Of a DNA stretch of 17,818 bases, positions 10,074-17,763 are shown one piece after another. The stretch is from DASWIG01 sp965371445 (GTDB lineage Bacteria; Acidobacteriota; Thermoanaerobaculia; Multivoradales; J023): contig CBDUYN010000204.1 in NCBI GenBank assembly GCA_965371445.1, forward strand, positions 1 through 17,818. Reading direction: 5' to 3'. The translations under genes were made by a program, and so were the position numbers. How positions within the stretch are numbered: the stretch's first letter is position 1; each line of letters starts with the position of its first letter. Below the pieces are notes generated by a model. The model did no database searches. It was not told where the DNA came from and saw only the letters and a list, made by a program, of their open reading frames with translations.

Positions 10074-10642
10074 TGAAACGTCTGGCGGTCTTCTGCGGCT
10101 CCCACCACGGCGACGACCCCGCCTACGCGGTGGCGGCGCGCGGCCTCGGCGAGCTTCTCCTCGAACGCCGTTGCGGCCTGGTCTACGGCGGCGGCGACGT
10201 CGGGTTGATGGGTGTGATCGCCGACACCGTAATGGACGGCGGCGGCGAGGTGATCGGGGTCATCCCCGGGATGCTGAAGGACCGCGAGGTCGCCCACGAC
10301 GGCCTGACCCGGCTCCACGTCGTCGAATCGATGCACGAGCGCAAGGCGATGATGTACGAGCTCGCCGACGCCGTCGCCGCGCTACCCGGCGGCATCGGGA
10401 CTTTTGAGGAGCTTTTCGAGGCCTTGACCTGGAACCAGCTCGGCCTCCACCGCCGCCCCTGCGGCCTGTTGAACGTGGCGGGCTACTACGACCCCCTGGC
10501 GGAGATGGTGCGCCGGGCCGGCGAGCACGGCTTCGTGCCCCGTCCCGCGGAGCTCCTCCTCGTCGACGACGATCCGAGGCGGCTCCTCGACCGCCTGGCC
10601 GAGCAGGCCGCCTCCGGAGACGGGTCGGCCCTTACCGGTTGA
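10073..10642 (+). CDS. LOG family nucleotide phosphoribohydrolase
   Basis: The product has 189 residues with the Rossmann-like LOG (lysine decarboxylase-like, TIGR00730) fold. It starts MKRLAVFCGSHHGDDP, with a glycine-rich LVYGGGDVGLMG segment. The catalytic and nucleotide-binding motifs are MHERKAMM (about 83-90) and PGGIGTFEELFEALTWNQLG (about 99-118). Family members cut the N-glycosidic bond of nucleoside 5'-monophosphates, including cytokinin ribotides and, for some, AMP. The bacterial substrate is not predictable here. It begins with GTG at 10073, sharing a base with the recA stop, so translation is likely coupled to recA. Its last 11 nt overlap the end of the convergent small membrane-protein gene. 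Confidence 0.95.
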
Positions 10643-10919
10643 TCAGCTGAGCGGACGTCTTGTGGCGCGGCGAATCGGGGGTGATGGTGGGCTCGTCCTC
10701 CAGGTCTTCCCGGATCAGAAGCTCCAGGAAGAGCTCTCGCACCCCGGACTTGCCCCGCTTCTTGAACACCGTCATCACCTCGCTGGGCGTCAGCTCGATG
10801 CCGGTCATGTACCTCAGGTACTGGCAAAAGACCCTGCCGCGGGAGCCGAAGCTGATGATCAGGATCACCAGCAGGACGATCGCGAAGAGTGCGTATTCGT
10901 AGTGACCGCCTATGAACAT
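10632..10919 (-). CDS. Small membrane protein of unknown function
   Basis: The product has 95 residues. A single hydrophobic helix near the N-terminus (about residues 9-24, ALFAIVLLVILIISFG) is followed by a basic stretch and a charged domain with 'GIELTPSEVMTVFKKRGKSGVRELFLELLIREDL'. This suggests a membrane-anchored cytoplasmic helical module. AGGGAG lies 5 nt before the ATG at 10919. The gene converges on the LOG gene and overlaps its end by 11 nt, with no terminator between them. I do not recognise the family. Confidence 0.75.
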   Translation of the reverse strand: MFIGGHYEYALFAIVLLVILIISFGSRGRVFCQYLRYMTGIELTPSEVMTVFKKRGKSGVRELFLELLIREDLEDEPTITPDSPRHKTSAQLINR

Positions 10920-11048
10920 GCCCGCTCCCTGCCGAGTCGTGCCGGTTTCCCCCGGCGTTGCCTTCCGTCGGAGCCCTAGTCTACCCCATCCGGGCTCCTC
11001 TCGCCTACCTCCGATGCGAGTCGCCTCCGGATGCGCCGATTCACACCT

Positions 11049-12080
11049 TCACGCGACGCACCAATAGTCACGTCCCTCGACAAGCCCTCGCCGCTTGAGC
11101 CGCGGCCGGATCAGATCCCGGGCGCCGCGTCGGGCGACGGCCACCAGCACCACGGTCCGCGACCGGCGTCGGACGAGGCGCAGCAGATCCCCGACGCCGT
11201 GGACCGGCACGCCCCCGGGCTGTCGTCCGAGCTTCTTGGCATCGACGTCGACGAAAGCCGCCGGTTCGACGCCGAGCTCCCGGAGCGCTTTGGCGAGCCG
11301 CCGTCCGGTCTGTCCGGCGCCCCAGATCAGCACCTGGTCGGCTCCGCTCAAAGGGCCGGCCACCAGGTGGTGCGCCTTGCAGGCGAGGAAGCGTTCCACG
11401 CTGTAGCGGCCGTCGGTGCGCGTCAGGCGGCCCGGGTGGTCGCGCCACAGGTGGAGGACGCGGTCGACCTTGGCGAAACGAGCCCCGCTGGCCAGCAGGC
11501 GCAGCCAGAGGTCGTAGTCCTCGGCCCAGCCCATGTCGCGGTAACCGCCGACCCCAAGGAGTGTCGAGCGCCGCGCCATGACCGACGGGTGGGCCACCGG
11601 GCTCTCGACGAAACGCTCGCGCAGGATGTCGTCGTGGGTCAGAAGGCTGTTGAGCCAGCTGTCGTAACGGCGGAAGCCCTCGGCGATCCGCGCCCGGGGG
11701 ATCGAGCGCACGCGGCACGAAACCACCTCGAGGGTCGCCTCACGTTGAAGCGTCTCGGCTTGCAGCTCCAGACGCTGTGGCGTCATCGCGTCGTCGGCGT
11801 CGAGACGTGCCACCAGCTCACCGCGGCAATGCTCGAGGCCGACGTTTAAAGCCGCCACCAGTCCCGTCGCCGGTCCGGGGATCACGCGGTAGCGGGCGTC
11901 GCGTCGCGCCCGGGCCCGAAGCCGCTCCCCGGAGCCGTCGCGCGAGCCGTCGTCGACGGCGACGACCTCGAAGTCGCGAAGGGTCTGGCGCTCGATGCTG
12001 CGCAGACAGCTCTTGAGATGGGCGCCGGCGTCGCGGACCGGGAGCAGGATGGAGACGGTCGGGGTCGGTGGGCTGGGCAT
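11049..12080 (-). CDS. Family 2 glycosyltransferase with C-terminal nucleotide-binding-like domain
   Basis: The product has 343 residues. The N-terminal GT-A domain has VSILLPVRDAG (9-19), VVAVDDGSRDGS (39-50), RLDADDAMTP (92-101) and the ED catalytic region GWAEDYDLWLRLL (184-196), typical of WcaA-like transferases. Residues about 249-343 form a second domain beginning QVLIWGAGQTGRRLAKAL, with VDVDAKKLG after it. It is a Rossmann-like fold of the kind found at the end of some sugar-modifying enzymes. Its ligand is unclear. It probably adds a sugar to an envelope polysaccharide or lipid. The start at 12080 has only a weak ribosome site. Its first 66 or so codons and about 47 nt of upstream DNA are duplicated at 15384-15632. 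Confidence 0.9.
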   Translation of the reverse strand: MPSPPTPTVSILLPVRDAGAHLKSCLRSIERQTLRDFEVVAVDDGSRDGSGERLRARARRDARYRVIPGPATGLVAALNVGLEHCRGELVARLDADDAMTPQRLELQAETLQREATLEVVSCRVRSIPRARIAEGFRRYDSWLNSLLTHDDILRERFVESPVAHPSVMARRSTLLGVGGYRDMGWAEDYDLWLRLLASGARFAKVDRVLHLWRDHPGRLTRTDGRYSVERFLACKAHHLVAGPLSGADQVLIWGAGQTGRRLAKALRELGVEPAAFVDVDAKKLGRQPGGVPVHGVGDLLRLVRRRSRTVVLVAVARRGARDLIRPRLKRRGLVEGRDYWCVA

Positions 12081-12127
12081 GGGTCCACGGTACCCGATCT
12101 GCGGCTGTCGGGGGCGCCGCGGATCCC
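11881..12127. repeat. Direct repeat copy A (5' end of the glycosyltransferase gene plus upstream DNA)
   Basis: This 247-bp segment matches 15384-15632 in the same orientation, with about a dozen base differences and two 5-nt indels. It spans codons 1 to about 66 of the intact glycosyltransferase and the 47 nt before its start. The match ends abruptly on both sides. Confidence 0.93.
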
Positions 12128-12163
12128 TGTCGCCTCAGATCGCTGAGCCACGGCGCTGACCCT

Positions 12164-14950
12164 CTACGGATCCGCGCAGACGTCGTAGAGCCCGACTCCG
12201 AAGACCGTCGCTTGCATCATCTGCGCGGCCCCCTTCCACCAGCCGGCGTCGTCGCCGTTGAAGTCAGACCAGAGGCCGGCGAGGTTCATCGTGTCGTAGG
12301 CGTTTTTGACGATCTGGCAGAAGCCGATCGACGGCTCGAGGTCGTGCGCCATGAGCAGCAGGGCGGCCGTCTGCGGCTTGGTCGGGTTGTACATGAAGAA
12401 GTTGTTGTCGCTGTCGAGCGCCGGGACGCAAGTTGCGACCTCGCTGCCCCCGTTCGTCAGATCGCACTCCAGCCCTGCCGCCCAGCCGCTGGCGACGTCG
12501 ATCGACACGCCGTCGGCGAGCTTCCCGACACCGAAGTTGTAATGGTGGACGGGCCCGTTGACCAGCGCCCTCCGCAGAAGGCCGGCCGCGTCGCCCCAGT
12601 TGAGCAGATAACGGTGGAAGAAGAGGTACATCAGCGCGTTCTGCATGAACTGCTGCGGCTGGCCGCACGTGGTCGCCGACGGGATGTCGCCCTGGCACAT
12701 CATGCCCGGAGCCAGGTTCTCCTGCGCCAGCTCGGTGACGACCTCGCCGAGCCGGGCACGGCAGGCGTCGCCGTCGGCGCCGGGGACAAACTCGGCGCAG
12801 TTGGCGAGCATCTCGAAGTGCTGGATCACCTGCCGGGTGACGTCGACCTGGCTTACCCATTGCTCGCGATCGCCCTGCTGCGCCTGGGGGACGTCGTAAC
12901 GCCCGACGAGGGCACGGCCCGCCTGCCGGAAGCGGTCGAGGTGGGGAGCGGTCGGCCGCAGGACGTAGGCCAGCGGCTGACCCATGTTGTAGCTGTAGTC
13001 GTCCGAGCCGTAGGCGCTGCGATGCCACTGGCCTTCGCCGCTGCCGCCGGAATTGACCGCCAGGCCGTTGCGGTTGCTGTGGTCCTCGTCGCCGACGTTC
13101 AAGTAGGCGGTGAACATCTGCAACCAGCTCTGCGGCATCGCGAAGTCCCAGACCCACTTCGGATCGCCGGCACGTAGAAACTCGTACAGCTCGGCGCCGG
13201 ACGGATTCCAATAGTTCATCGCGCTCTGGTGATCGAAGGGGGTCGGGTTGGTGATCGCCGCGCCGTCGGACTGCACCTCCGGCCACAGCTGGGAGCCGAA
13301 GGGTTTGGCCCGGTCCCACTGACCGCCCGCTAGCACGGTGTCGTCGTGCAAGTCGTTGATCTCCGCCAGGTAGGCGGTCTTCACCGCGGACGGCGCGTCG
13401 GTGCCCACGCTGGCGAAGACCCGGCTCCGATTGACGTGCTCGCGGGAGGCTCGGACCAGGAGGCCCCGCTCGAGCTCGGCGGCGCCCTCCACGCGCACCG
13501 ATTCGAGCCGTGCGGCGAGGGCACCCGCCCCGCCCGGAGGCACCGGGAAGAGGCTCAGCCGGGCAAAATTCCAGATCCCCTTGCCTTCGCCGACGATCAG
13601 CCCTTCGCTGATGAAACGCAAGGAGACCGTAGTGTCGTCGACCGTGATCGCCTGCGGCTCGCGAAACCGCATCCAGGGGATCTGTGCCGCTACGGCGAAG
13701 GTCGCGTCGCTGACGGCGACGAGCGGACGCGAGAAGAGCTCCGCGCTCTCCTGTTCGACGGCGTCGAGACGGATACGGGCTCTCCTCGTCCATGGGACGC
13801 CGGCTCCCTTTCGCTGCTCGACTCGGGTCAGGCCGCGGAATCCCGCGGGCGAGCTGGCCACCGCACCCGCACCGGCGAAGTGGCTGGTAGGACTCGCCAG
13901 GATGAAAGGAAATTCGAGCGACGCCTGGGAAATCGTCACCGCGTCGTCGGTCCAGTCGCCGCCCCAGCCGTCGCTGCACTCGTTGCGGACGTGGAACTGG
14001 AGACGGACGTCGCGGCTCGCGCGGAGGAACGACACCAGCAGGGTGTAGCCGAAGCGCTCGTAATCGAGACCGTCTCTCGTACACCGGCTGGTACCGCCGG
14101 CGGCGGAGAAGTGTCCTCGCAAAGCTGCCGTGACTTTGACCGGACCCGCCTCGACGACGGAGAAGCCGCCAGCGTCGACCGTCAACGCTCCCGCCACCGA
14201 GGTGTCGAGGGTGACGTCGCCTCCGCCGTCGGCGAAGACCAGCTTGGGTCCGGCACCGGGGCTGTGGCTGTAGACGGTGTAGCGTCCGATCCCGTCGTCG
14301 TCCAGGTCGATCGACATCGCCTTGATGAGAGCTGGGTTGGCGGGATCTAGGGTGAAGGTGGCCAGACCCGTGTCGACCACCTGGTCGCCGCCCTGGGCGT
14401 CGAGAGTGACGGCGTAGGGGTCGCCCGTTGCCGGCAGGACGTCGTATCGCCGTAGCGAGTAGCTCACCGTATCGTTCGCGCCGAGGCGTGCCGGGACCAG
14501 GACCTGGAGCCAGCGGATCGGAAGCGTGGGATCGTCGGGGGCGCCGCTCCACCGCGAGAGGACACGGAACTGGGCGGCCAGTCGGCGGTTACCAGGACCG
14601 ATCACGGCGAGGTCGTCGGTCGACCTCAGGTCGTCGGTGATCGGAATCGGAATGCCGGAGAAGGCCGTCTCCAGACGTTCGAACCCCTGGTCGTTGTGAA
14701 TCTCGACGCAGGCCAGCTGCTCGTAGGAGCCCACCGGGGCGGGACCGAGGTCGCCCTCCAGCAAGCCGCCGAGCGACGGTCCGCTCGTACAGAGCCCTCC
14801 GTCCTGAGCCGAGCTCCATCTGGACAGGTCGCCGGATTCGAAGCCGTCGGCGAAGATGTTGACGCCGGGTTGGGCCCGGACCTGGTCGCTCGTGCCGGCT
14901 AACGCGAGCCAGCACAGAAAAAGACAGGTGACGCGGTAGGGGTGAGTCAT
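12164..14950 (-). CDS. Secreted protein similar to exo-rhamnogalacturonan lyase/YetA-like proteins
   Basis: The product has 928 residues with a signal peptide (about 1-27, hydrophobic core CLFLCWLALAG, then VRAQ). Directly after it lies NIFADGFESGDLSRWSS (31-47), a tag-like motif I associate with secreted proteins of some Acidobacteriota. The next part is beta-rich, with 'ANPALIKAMSIDLDDDGIG' and 'VVEAGPVKVTAALRGHF', as in the RIFT-barrel domain of PcRGLX/YetA-type proteins. The C-terminal third is alpha-helical with W/H/Y-rich segments (GQWHRSAYGSDDYSYNMGQ), fitting an alpha/alpha-toroid. A role in pectin-type polysaccharide breakdown is inference. The ATG at 14950 has GAGGAG 10 nt upstream; the 66-codon extension lacks a signal peptide. 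No export or sugar genes adjoin it. Confidence 0.65.
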   Translation of the reverse strand: MTHPYRVTCLFLCWLALAGTSDQVRAQPGVNIFADGFESGDLSRWSSAQDGGLCTSGPSLGGLLEGDLGPAPVGSYEQLACVEIHNDQGFERLETAFSGIPIPITDDLRSTDDLAVIGPGNRRLAAQFRVLSRWSGAPDDPTLPIRWLQVLVPARLGANDTVSYSLRRYDVLPATGDPYAVTLDAQGGDQVVDTGLATFTLDPANPALIKAMSIDLDDDGIGRYTVYSHSPGAGPKLVFADGGGDVTLDTSVAGALTVDAGGFSVVEAGPVKVTAALRGHFSAAGGTSRCTRDGLDYERFGYTLLVSFLRASRDVRLQFHVRNECSDGWGGDWTDDAVTISQASLEFPFILASPTSHFAGAGAVASSPAGFRGLTRVEQRKGAGVPWTRRARIRLDAVEQESAELFSRPLVAVSDATFAVAAQIPWMRFREPQAITVDDTTVSLRFISEGLIVGEGKGIWNFARLSLFPVPPGGAGALAARLESVRVEGAAELERGLLVRASREHVNRSRVFASVGTDAPSAVKTAYLAEINDLHDDTVLAGGQWDRAKPFGSQLWPEVQSDGAAITNPTPFDHQSAMNYWNPSGAELYEFLRAGDPKWVWDFAMPQSWLQMFTAYLNVGDEDHSNRNGLAVNSGGSGEGQWHRSAYGSDDYSYNMGQPLAYVLRPTAPHLDRFRQAGRALVGRYDVPQAQQGDREQWVSQVDVTRQVIQHFEMLANCAEFVPGADGDACRARLGEVVTELAQENLAPGMMCQGDIPSATTCGQPQQFMQNALMYLFFHRYLLNWGDAAGLLRRALVNGPVHHYNFGVGKLADGVSIDVASGWAAGLECDLTNGGSEVATCVPALDSDNNFFMYNPTKPQTAALLLMAHDLEPSIGFCQIVKNAYDTMNLAGLWSDFNGDDAGWWKGAAQMMQATVFGVGLYDVCADP

Positions 14951-15113
14951 CAGCGGCAAGCTCCTCTGTCGTGACGCTTCCGACTCTGCCTCGGAAGGAG
15001 AGGGCCTTGCCGTCAACTGCGGCACAGACCAGCAGTGAATCAGGTCACAGGAGAATCTTCCTCTGTCCGAGGAGGGCGCCGACGTAGGGCAGGACGACGT
15101 TGGCGCGCGCAGG

Positions 15114-15122
15114 TGGTATGAT
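15114..15122 (+). promoter_or_regulatory. Extended -10 promoter for the antitoxin-like gene
   Basis: TGGTATGAT fits an extended -10 element (TGn followed by TATGAT) and ends 24 nt before the ATG at 15147. No clear -35 is seen, as is common for extended -10 promoters. Confidence 0.5.
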
Positions 15123-15146
15123 TGGGCCGAACTAGAAAGAGGCGAC

Positions 15147-15377
15147 ATGATGAAGATCCATGCTCAGTTCCTCGGTCCGAACGTCCTTCTTCCCCAGAAC
15201 GACTGGGATCGGCTCCTCGGTCTGGCACGACGCAGCGACAAGGTCGAGGTTCAGATCGAAGATGGCGACGTCTCGACGGCGAGTCTAATGAAGCTCGCTG
15301 AAGAGGGCGGCGCTTTCGACTTCTGGCACGACGACGGGGAGGACGTCTACACTCTCGAGGATGGCGAGCCGATTTGA
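15147..15377 (+). CDS. Small acidic protein, antitoxin-like
   Basis: The product has 76 residues, starts MMKIHAQFLGPNVLLPQNDW and is strongly acidic at its end (FDFWHDDGEDVYTLEDGEP). The pattern is a short N-terminal strand-rich part, a region 'KVEVQIEDGDVSTASLMKLAEEGGAFDF', and an acidic tail. It reminds me of small antitoxins encoded before MazF/PemK- or PIN-type toxins, but I cannot name the family. An AAAGAGG ribosome site lies just upstream. No toxin follows; 6 nt after its stop the truncated glycosyltransferase copy begins. It could be an orphan antitoxin left after toxin loss. Confidence 0.6.
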   Translation: MMKIHAQFLGPNVLLPQNDWDRLLGLARRSDKVEVQIEDGDVSTASLMKLAEEGGAFDFWHDDGEDVYTLEDGEPI

Positions 15378-15383
15378 GCCTCA

Positions 15384-15632
15384 GGGGTCACGCGGTAGCG
15401 GGCGTGGCGTGGCGTCGCGCCCGGGCCCGAAGCGTTTCCCCGGAGCCGTCGCGCGAGCCGTCGTCGACGGCGACGACCTCGAAGTCGCGAAGGGTCTGGC
15501 GCTCAATGCTGCGCAGACAGCTCTTGAGATGGACGCCGGCGTCGCGGACCGGGAGCAGGATGGGTCGGAGTCGGTGGGCTGGGCATGGGTCCACGGTACC
15601 CGATCTGCTGCTGTCGGGCCGCCCCGGATCCC
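15384..15632 (-). pseudogene. Truncated, frameshifted copy of the glycosyltransferase 5' end (direct repeat copy B)
   Basis: This is the second copy of 11881-12127, in the same orientation. It holds the matching upstream DNA, the ATG (start at 15587), and about 65 codons. The translation matches PVRDAGVHLKSCLRSIE and VVAVDDGSRDGS, but a 5-nt deletion shortly after the start throws the frame off. A 5-nt insertion (extra GCGTG) lies near the truncated end. It lacks the DADD and catalytic regions and cannot make a working enzyme. It sits between the antitoxin-like gene and the promoter of the VWA gene. Confidence 0.9.
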
Positions 15633-15643
15633 ACGCTTCGCGC

Positions 15644-15668
15644 TATAGTTGCGCGGACCCAAAGGAGG
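15644..15668 (+). promoter_or_regulatory. Candidate -10 and ribosome site of the VWA gene
   Basis: TATAGT at 15644-15649 is a good -10 candidate, but no -35 is evident. AAAGGAGG at 15661-15668 is an almost perfect ribosome site, 6 nt before the ATG at 15675. It sets this start against a longer open frame. The -10 to ribosome-site spacing implies a very short leader. Confidence 0.55.
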
Positions 15669-15674
15669 ATCTGC

Positions 15675-17264
15675 ATGAGAGCAACGCTCGCCGGACTCGC
15701 CGTCTCGTTGTGCGCCCTGGCCGCTCCGGCCGTCGCCCAGGAGACACCCCAAGCCCTGTACCTCATCTTCGACGCCTCCGGCTCAATGTGGGGCCAACTC
15801 ACCGGAGGCAGCCACAAGATCTCCGTCGCCAAGGAAGTCCTGGGGGACTTCGTCGCCGGTGACCTCGGTCAAACGGAGCTGGCGCTACGCGCCTACGGCC
15901 ATCGCCGCAAGGGCGACTGCAAGGACTCTGAGCTCGTCGTCCCCTGGAGCGACGGCTCCGCCGTCGCGGCGAAGGTCCGGGCCTTCATGGAAGAGGTCAA
16001 CCCGGTCGGCAAGACGCCGATCAGCTACAGCCTTCGCGCCGCCTTGGAGGACTTCGGCGACCGCTCGGGCGAGATCATCCTGATCAGCGACGGTATCGAA
16101 ACTTGCGACGAGGACCCTTGCGAGTTGGTGCGCGCCTGGCGCGGCCGCGACGAGGTGAAGATCCGCGTTCACGTCGTCGGCCTGGGGCTCGACGACGCCT
16201 CCCGCCAGGCCATGCAATGCATCGCCGAGGCCGCCGGCACCGAGTACCACGACGCCAGCTCTGCCGCCTCCTTGGCCGAAGGACTGGCGAAGATCCAAGA
16301 GACCACCGTCCCGTCGACGGGTGGCGCTTTCCACCTGCGGGGCATCGACGGCGACGGCGAGACCTTGCGGGTGCGCGGCAGCCTCTCACGGAGCGGCTCC
16401 GACAGCGTCGCCGTTTCCAGCAACCGACGCCATCTGGTCGCGCCGGGTACCTGGACGCTTGAGGCCGGCGTCGAGACCCGGAACGGAAACCTTTATCGGC
16501 CGATACGCCGCGAGGTCACCGTCGCTGCCTCGGGCGACACCCGTGTCGAGGTGGAGGTGGCGCGTCCGCCGTCGGTGCGGGCGAAGTTCCTCGAGCTCGG
16601 CCTCGAGCAAAGCGGCGCGCTGGTCCACGCCTTCCAGGACGGCCGCGAGGTCTTCAAGTTCCGCTCCATCGACACGGTCTTCCTCGACGAAGGGAGCTAT
16701 GAATTCCGTTCGCAACCCAACCCGGAAAACGACCTCGCGGTCCAGGCCACCCTTGAAGCCGGCGAGCACCGGGAGATCGTCTTCGAGATGGTGCAGACGG
16801 TCCACGTCAAGATCCGCATGGTGGCGTCGGGTTCGGGGGCCTGGTTCCGGCAAAACTACGAGCTCTGGCAGGACGGCGAGAAGAAGTATGGTGTCCACGC
16901 CCACAACGGTGCCCGGGTTCTGCCGGGAACCTACGAGGTGCATCTGCCGAACAAGCTGACGCCCTACGTCGAGCCGGGCGTCGTTGTCACCGGCGAGGAA
17001 AAGCAGGAATTCGAATTCACCGTACCGGTGGGGCACGTCACCGTCATCTACCAGCGCGCCGACGGCAGCCGCGACGACGACAAACGCTCTTTCATCAGCC
17101 GCGGAGAGAACGGCCGCCACGGCACGCTCAAGAATTCGGGCGTCGCGCATCCCTTGACGCCCGGCACCTACTCCGTCAAGGGCTGGCGCGGCGAGTACGA
17201 CACGGTGACCTTCGAGGTCCGGGAGGGCGTCGACCAGGAGGTCGTCCTGCGGGCGAAGGAATGA
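15675..17264 (+). CDS. Secreted von Willebrand A domain protein
   Basis: The product has 529 residues with a signal peptide (1-22, ending APAVAQ). A VWA domain spans about 26-210. It has a complete metal-ion adhesion site: DASGS at 33-37, a Thr at 114 (VGKTPISYSL) and ISDG with Asp139. Four or more cysteines (C82, C144, C149, C182) could form disulfides. The rest (about 215-529) is beta-rich with several related strand-turn units ending 'PGTYEVHLP', 'TPGTYSVKGWRG', like PEGA or carboxypeptidase-regulatory modules. It is likely an extracytoplasmic adhesion or scaffolding protein; its partner is unknown. The start is fixed by AAAGGAGG. It stands alone, divergent from the duplicated glycosyltransferase fragment. 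It is a different VWA type from the protein encoded at 877-2988. Confidence 0.92.
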   Translation: MRATLAGLAVSLCALAAPAVAQETPQALYLIFDASGSMWGQLTGGSHKISVAKEVLGDFVAGDLGQTELALRAYGHRRKGDCKDSELVVPWSDGSAVAAKVRAFMEEVNPVGKTPISYSLRAALEDFGDRSGEIILISDGIETCDEDPCELVRAWRGRDEVKIRVHVVGLGLDDASRQAMQCIAEAAGTEYHDASSAASLAEGLAKIQETTVPSTGGAFHLRGIDGDGETLRVRGSLSRSGSDSVAVSSNRRHLVAPGTWTLEAGVETRNGNLYRPIRREVTVAASGDTRVEVEVARPPSVRAKFLELGLEQSGALVHAFQDGREVFKFRSIDTVFLDEGSYEFRSQPNPENDLAVQATLEAGEHREIVFEMVQTVHVKIRMVASGSGAWFRQNYELWQDGEKKYGVHAHNGARVLPGTYEVHLPNKLTPYVEPGVVVTGEEKQEFEFTVPVGHVTVIYQRADGSRDDDKRSFISRGENGRHGTLKNSGVAHPLTPGTYSVKGWRGEYDTVTFEVREGVDQEVVLRAKE

Positions 17265-17275
17265 TGCGGACGCCG

Positions 17276-17350
17276 GGACAGGCGCTGGGCACGACGCTTC
17301 AAGGCATTGAGAACCTTCTCGGGGACGTCACGGACGTGAACAGCAGCCGC
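17276..17350 (-). pseudogene. FitA-like antitoxin N-terminal remnant
   Basis: Minus-strand translation gives AAAVHVRDVPEKVLNALKRR and then AQ. This is the N-terminal ribbon-helix-helix segment of FitA-type antitoxins (pattern V-x-V-R-[DN]-[VI]-P-x-x-V-x-x-A-L-K-x-R-A). Similarity stops just beyond it, at the end of the VWA gene. There is no start codon at the expected place; a CAG-GCG-GCT stretch stands where an ATG would be. No matching PIN toxin gene follows. It is a relic of a toxin-antitoxin pair, recognised from motif memory only. Confidence 0.5.
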
Positions 17351-17632
17351 CTGACGGCTGGCGTGGTGGTCTCCGCCGTGACTGGAGGCGAGGATGATCC
17401 AGCGAAGAGAGGAGCAGTCGGCCCACGAGTACGAGGAACCGCCGAAGGTCTGGTCGCGAAACTCTGCCGGCTGGACCGCTTCGAGAACATTGGCGTTGGC
17501 CTTGTGCTCGGCCACGGCCGCTGCCAGCAGCGTGCCGTCCGTATCGGCGTCGACGGGAAGGACCCGGGCGGGTCGCATCGAGTAGGCGGACCGGATCTCG
17601 ATGGTGCGGGTTTGCCACTCCCGAATGGCCAC
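17351..17632 (-). pseudogene. Coding-like remnant of unknown protein
   Basis: The minus-strand frame running from about 17632 into the antitoxin-like remnant has mostly G/C third bases, like real genes here. It reads VAIREWQTRTIEIRSAY, then RVLPVDADTDGTLLAAAVAE, then FGGSSYSWADCSSLRW. No good start with a ribosome site is present. An ATG at 17697 lies in another frame, whose peptide MARLRRDRIEVPAEHADRVL may be the displaced beginning. I do not recognise the protein; a resemblance to PIN-domain ends is too vague to use. Confidence 0.35.
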
Positions 17633-17763
17633 AGGGCGAGCACCCGATCCGCGTGCTCTGCCGGGACCTCGATTCGGTCCCTTCTTAACCGAGCCATGGT
17701 CCGGAGGCCTAGCCAGGGCAGTCAAACTTCGACTTGGTCCCTCCCCAAGGGCGCCCGGGACGC
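17633..17763. other. No gene assigned
   Basis: Apart from the possible displaced start at 17697 on the minus strand, no coding region or structured element was seen here. A plus-strand frame stays open from 17264 to the window end, but it is antisense to the remnant and shows no recognisable motifs. Confidence 0.3.

Noticed and set aside
12081..12163. Promoter of the glycosyltransferase at 11049-12080
   Set aside because: The intergenic stretch was scanned on the minus strand but no pair of hexamers at usual spacing was convincing.
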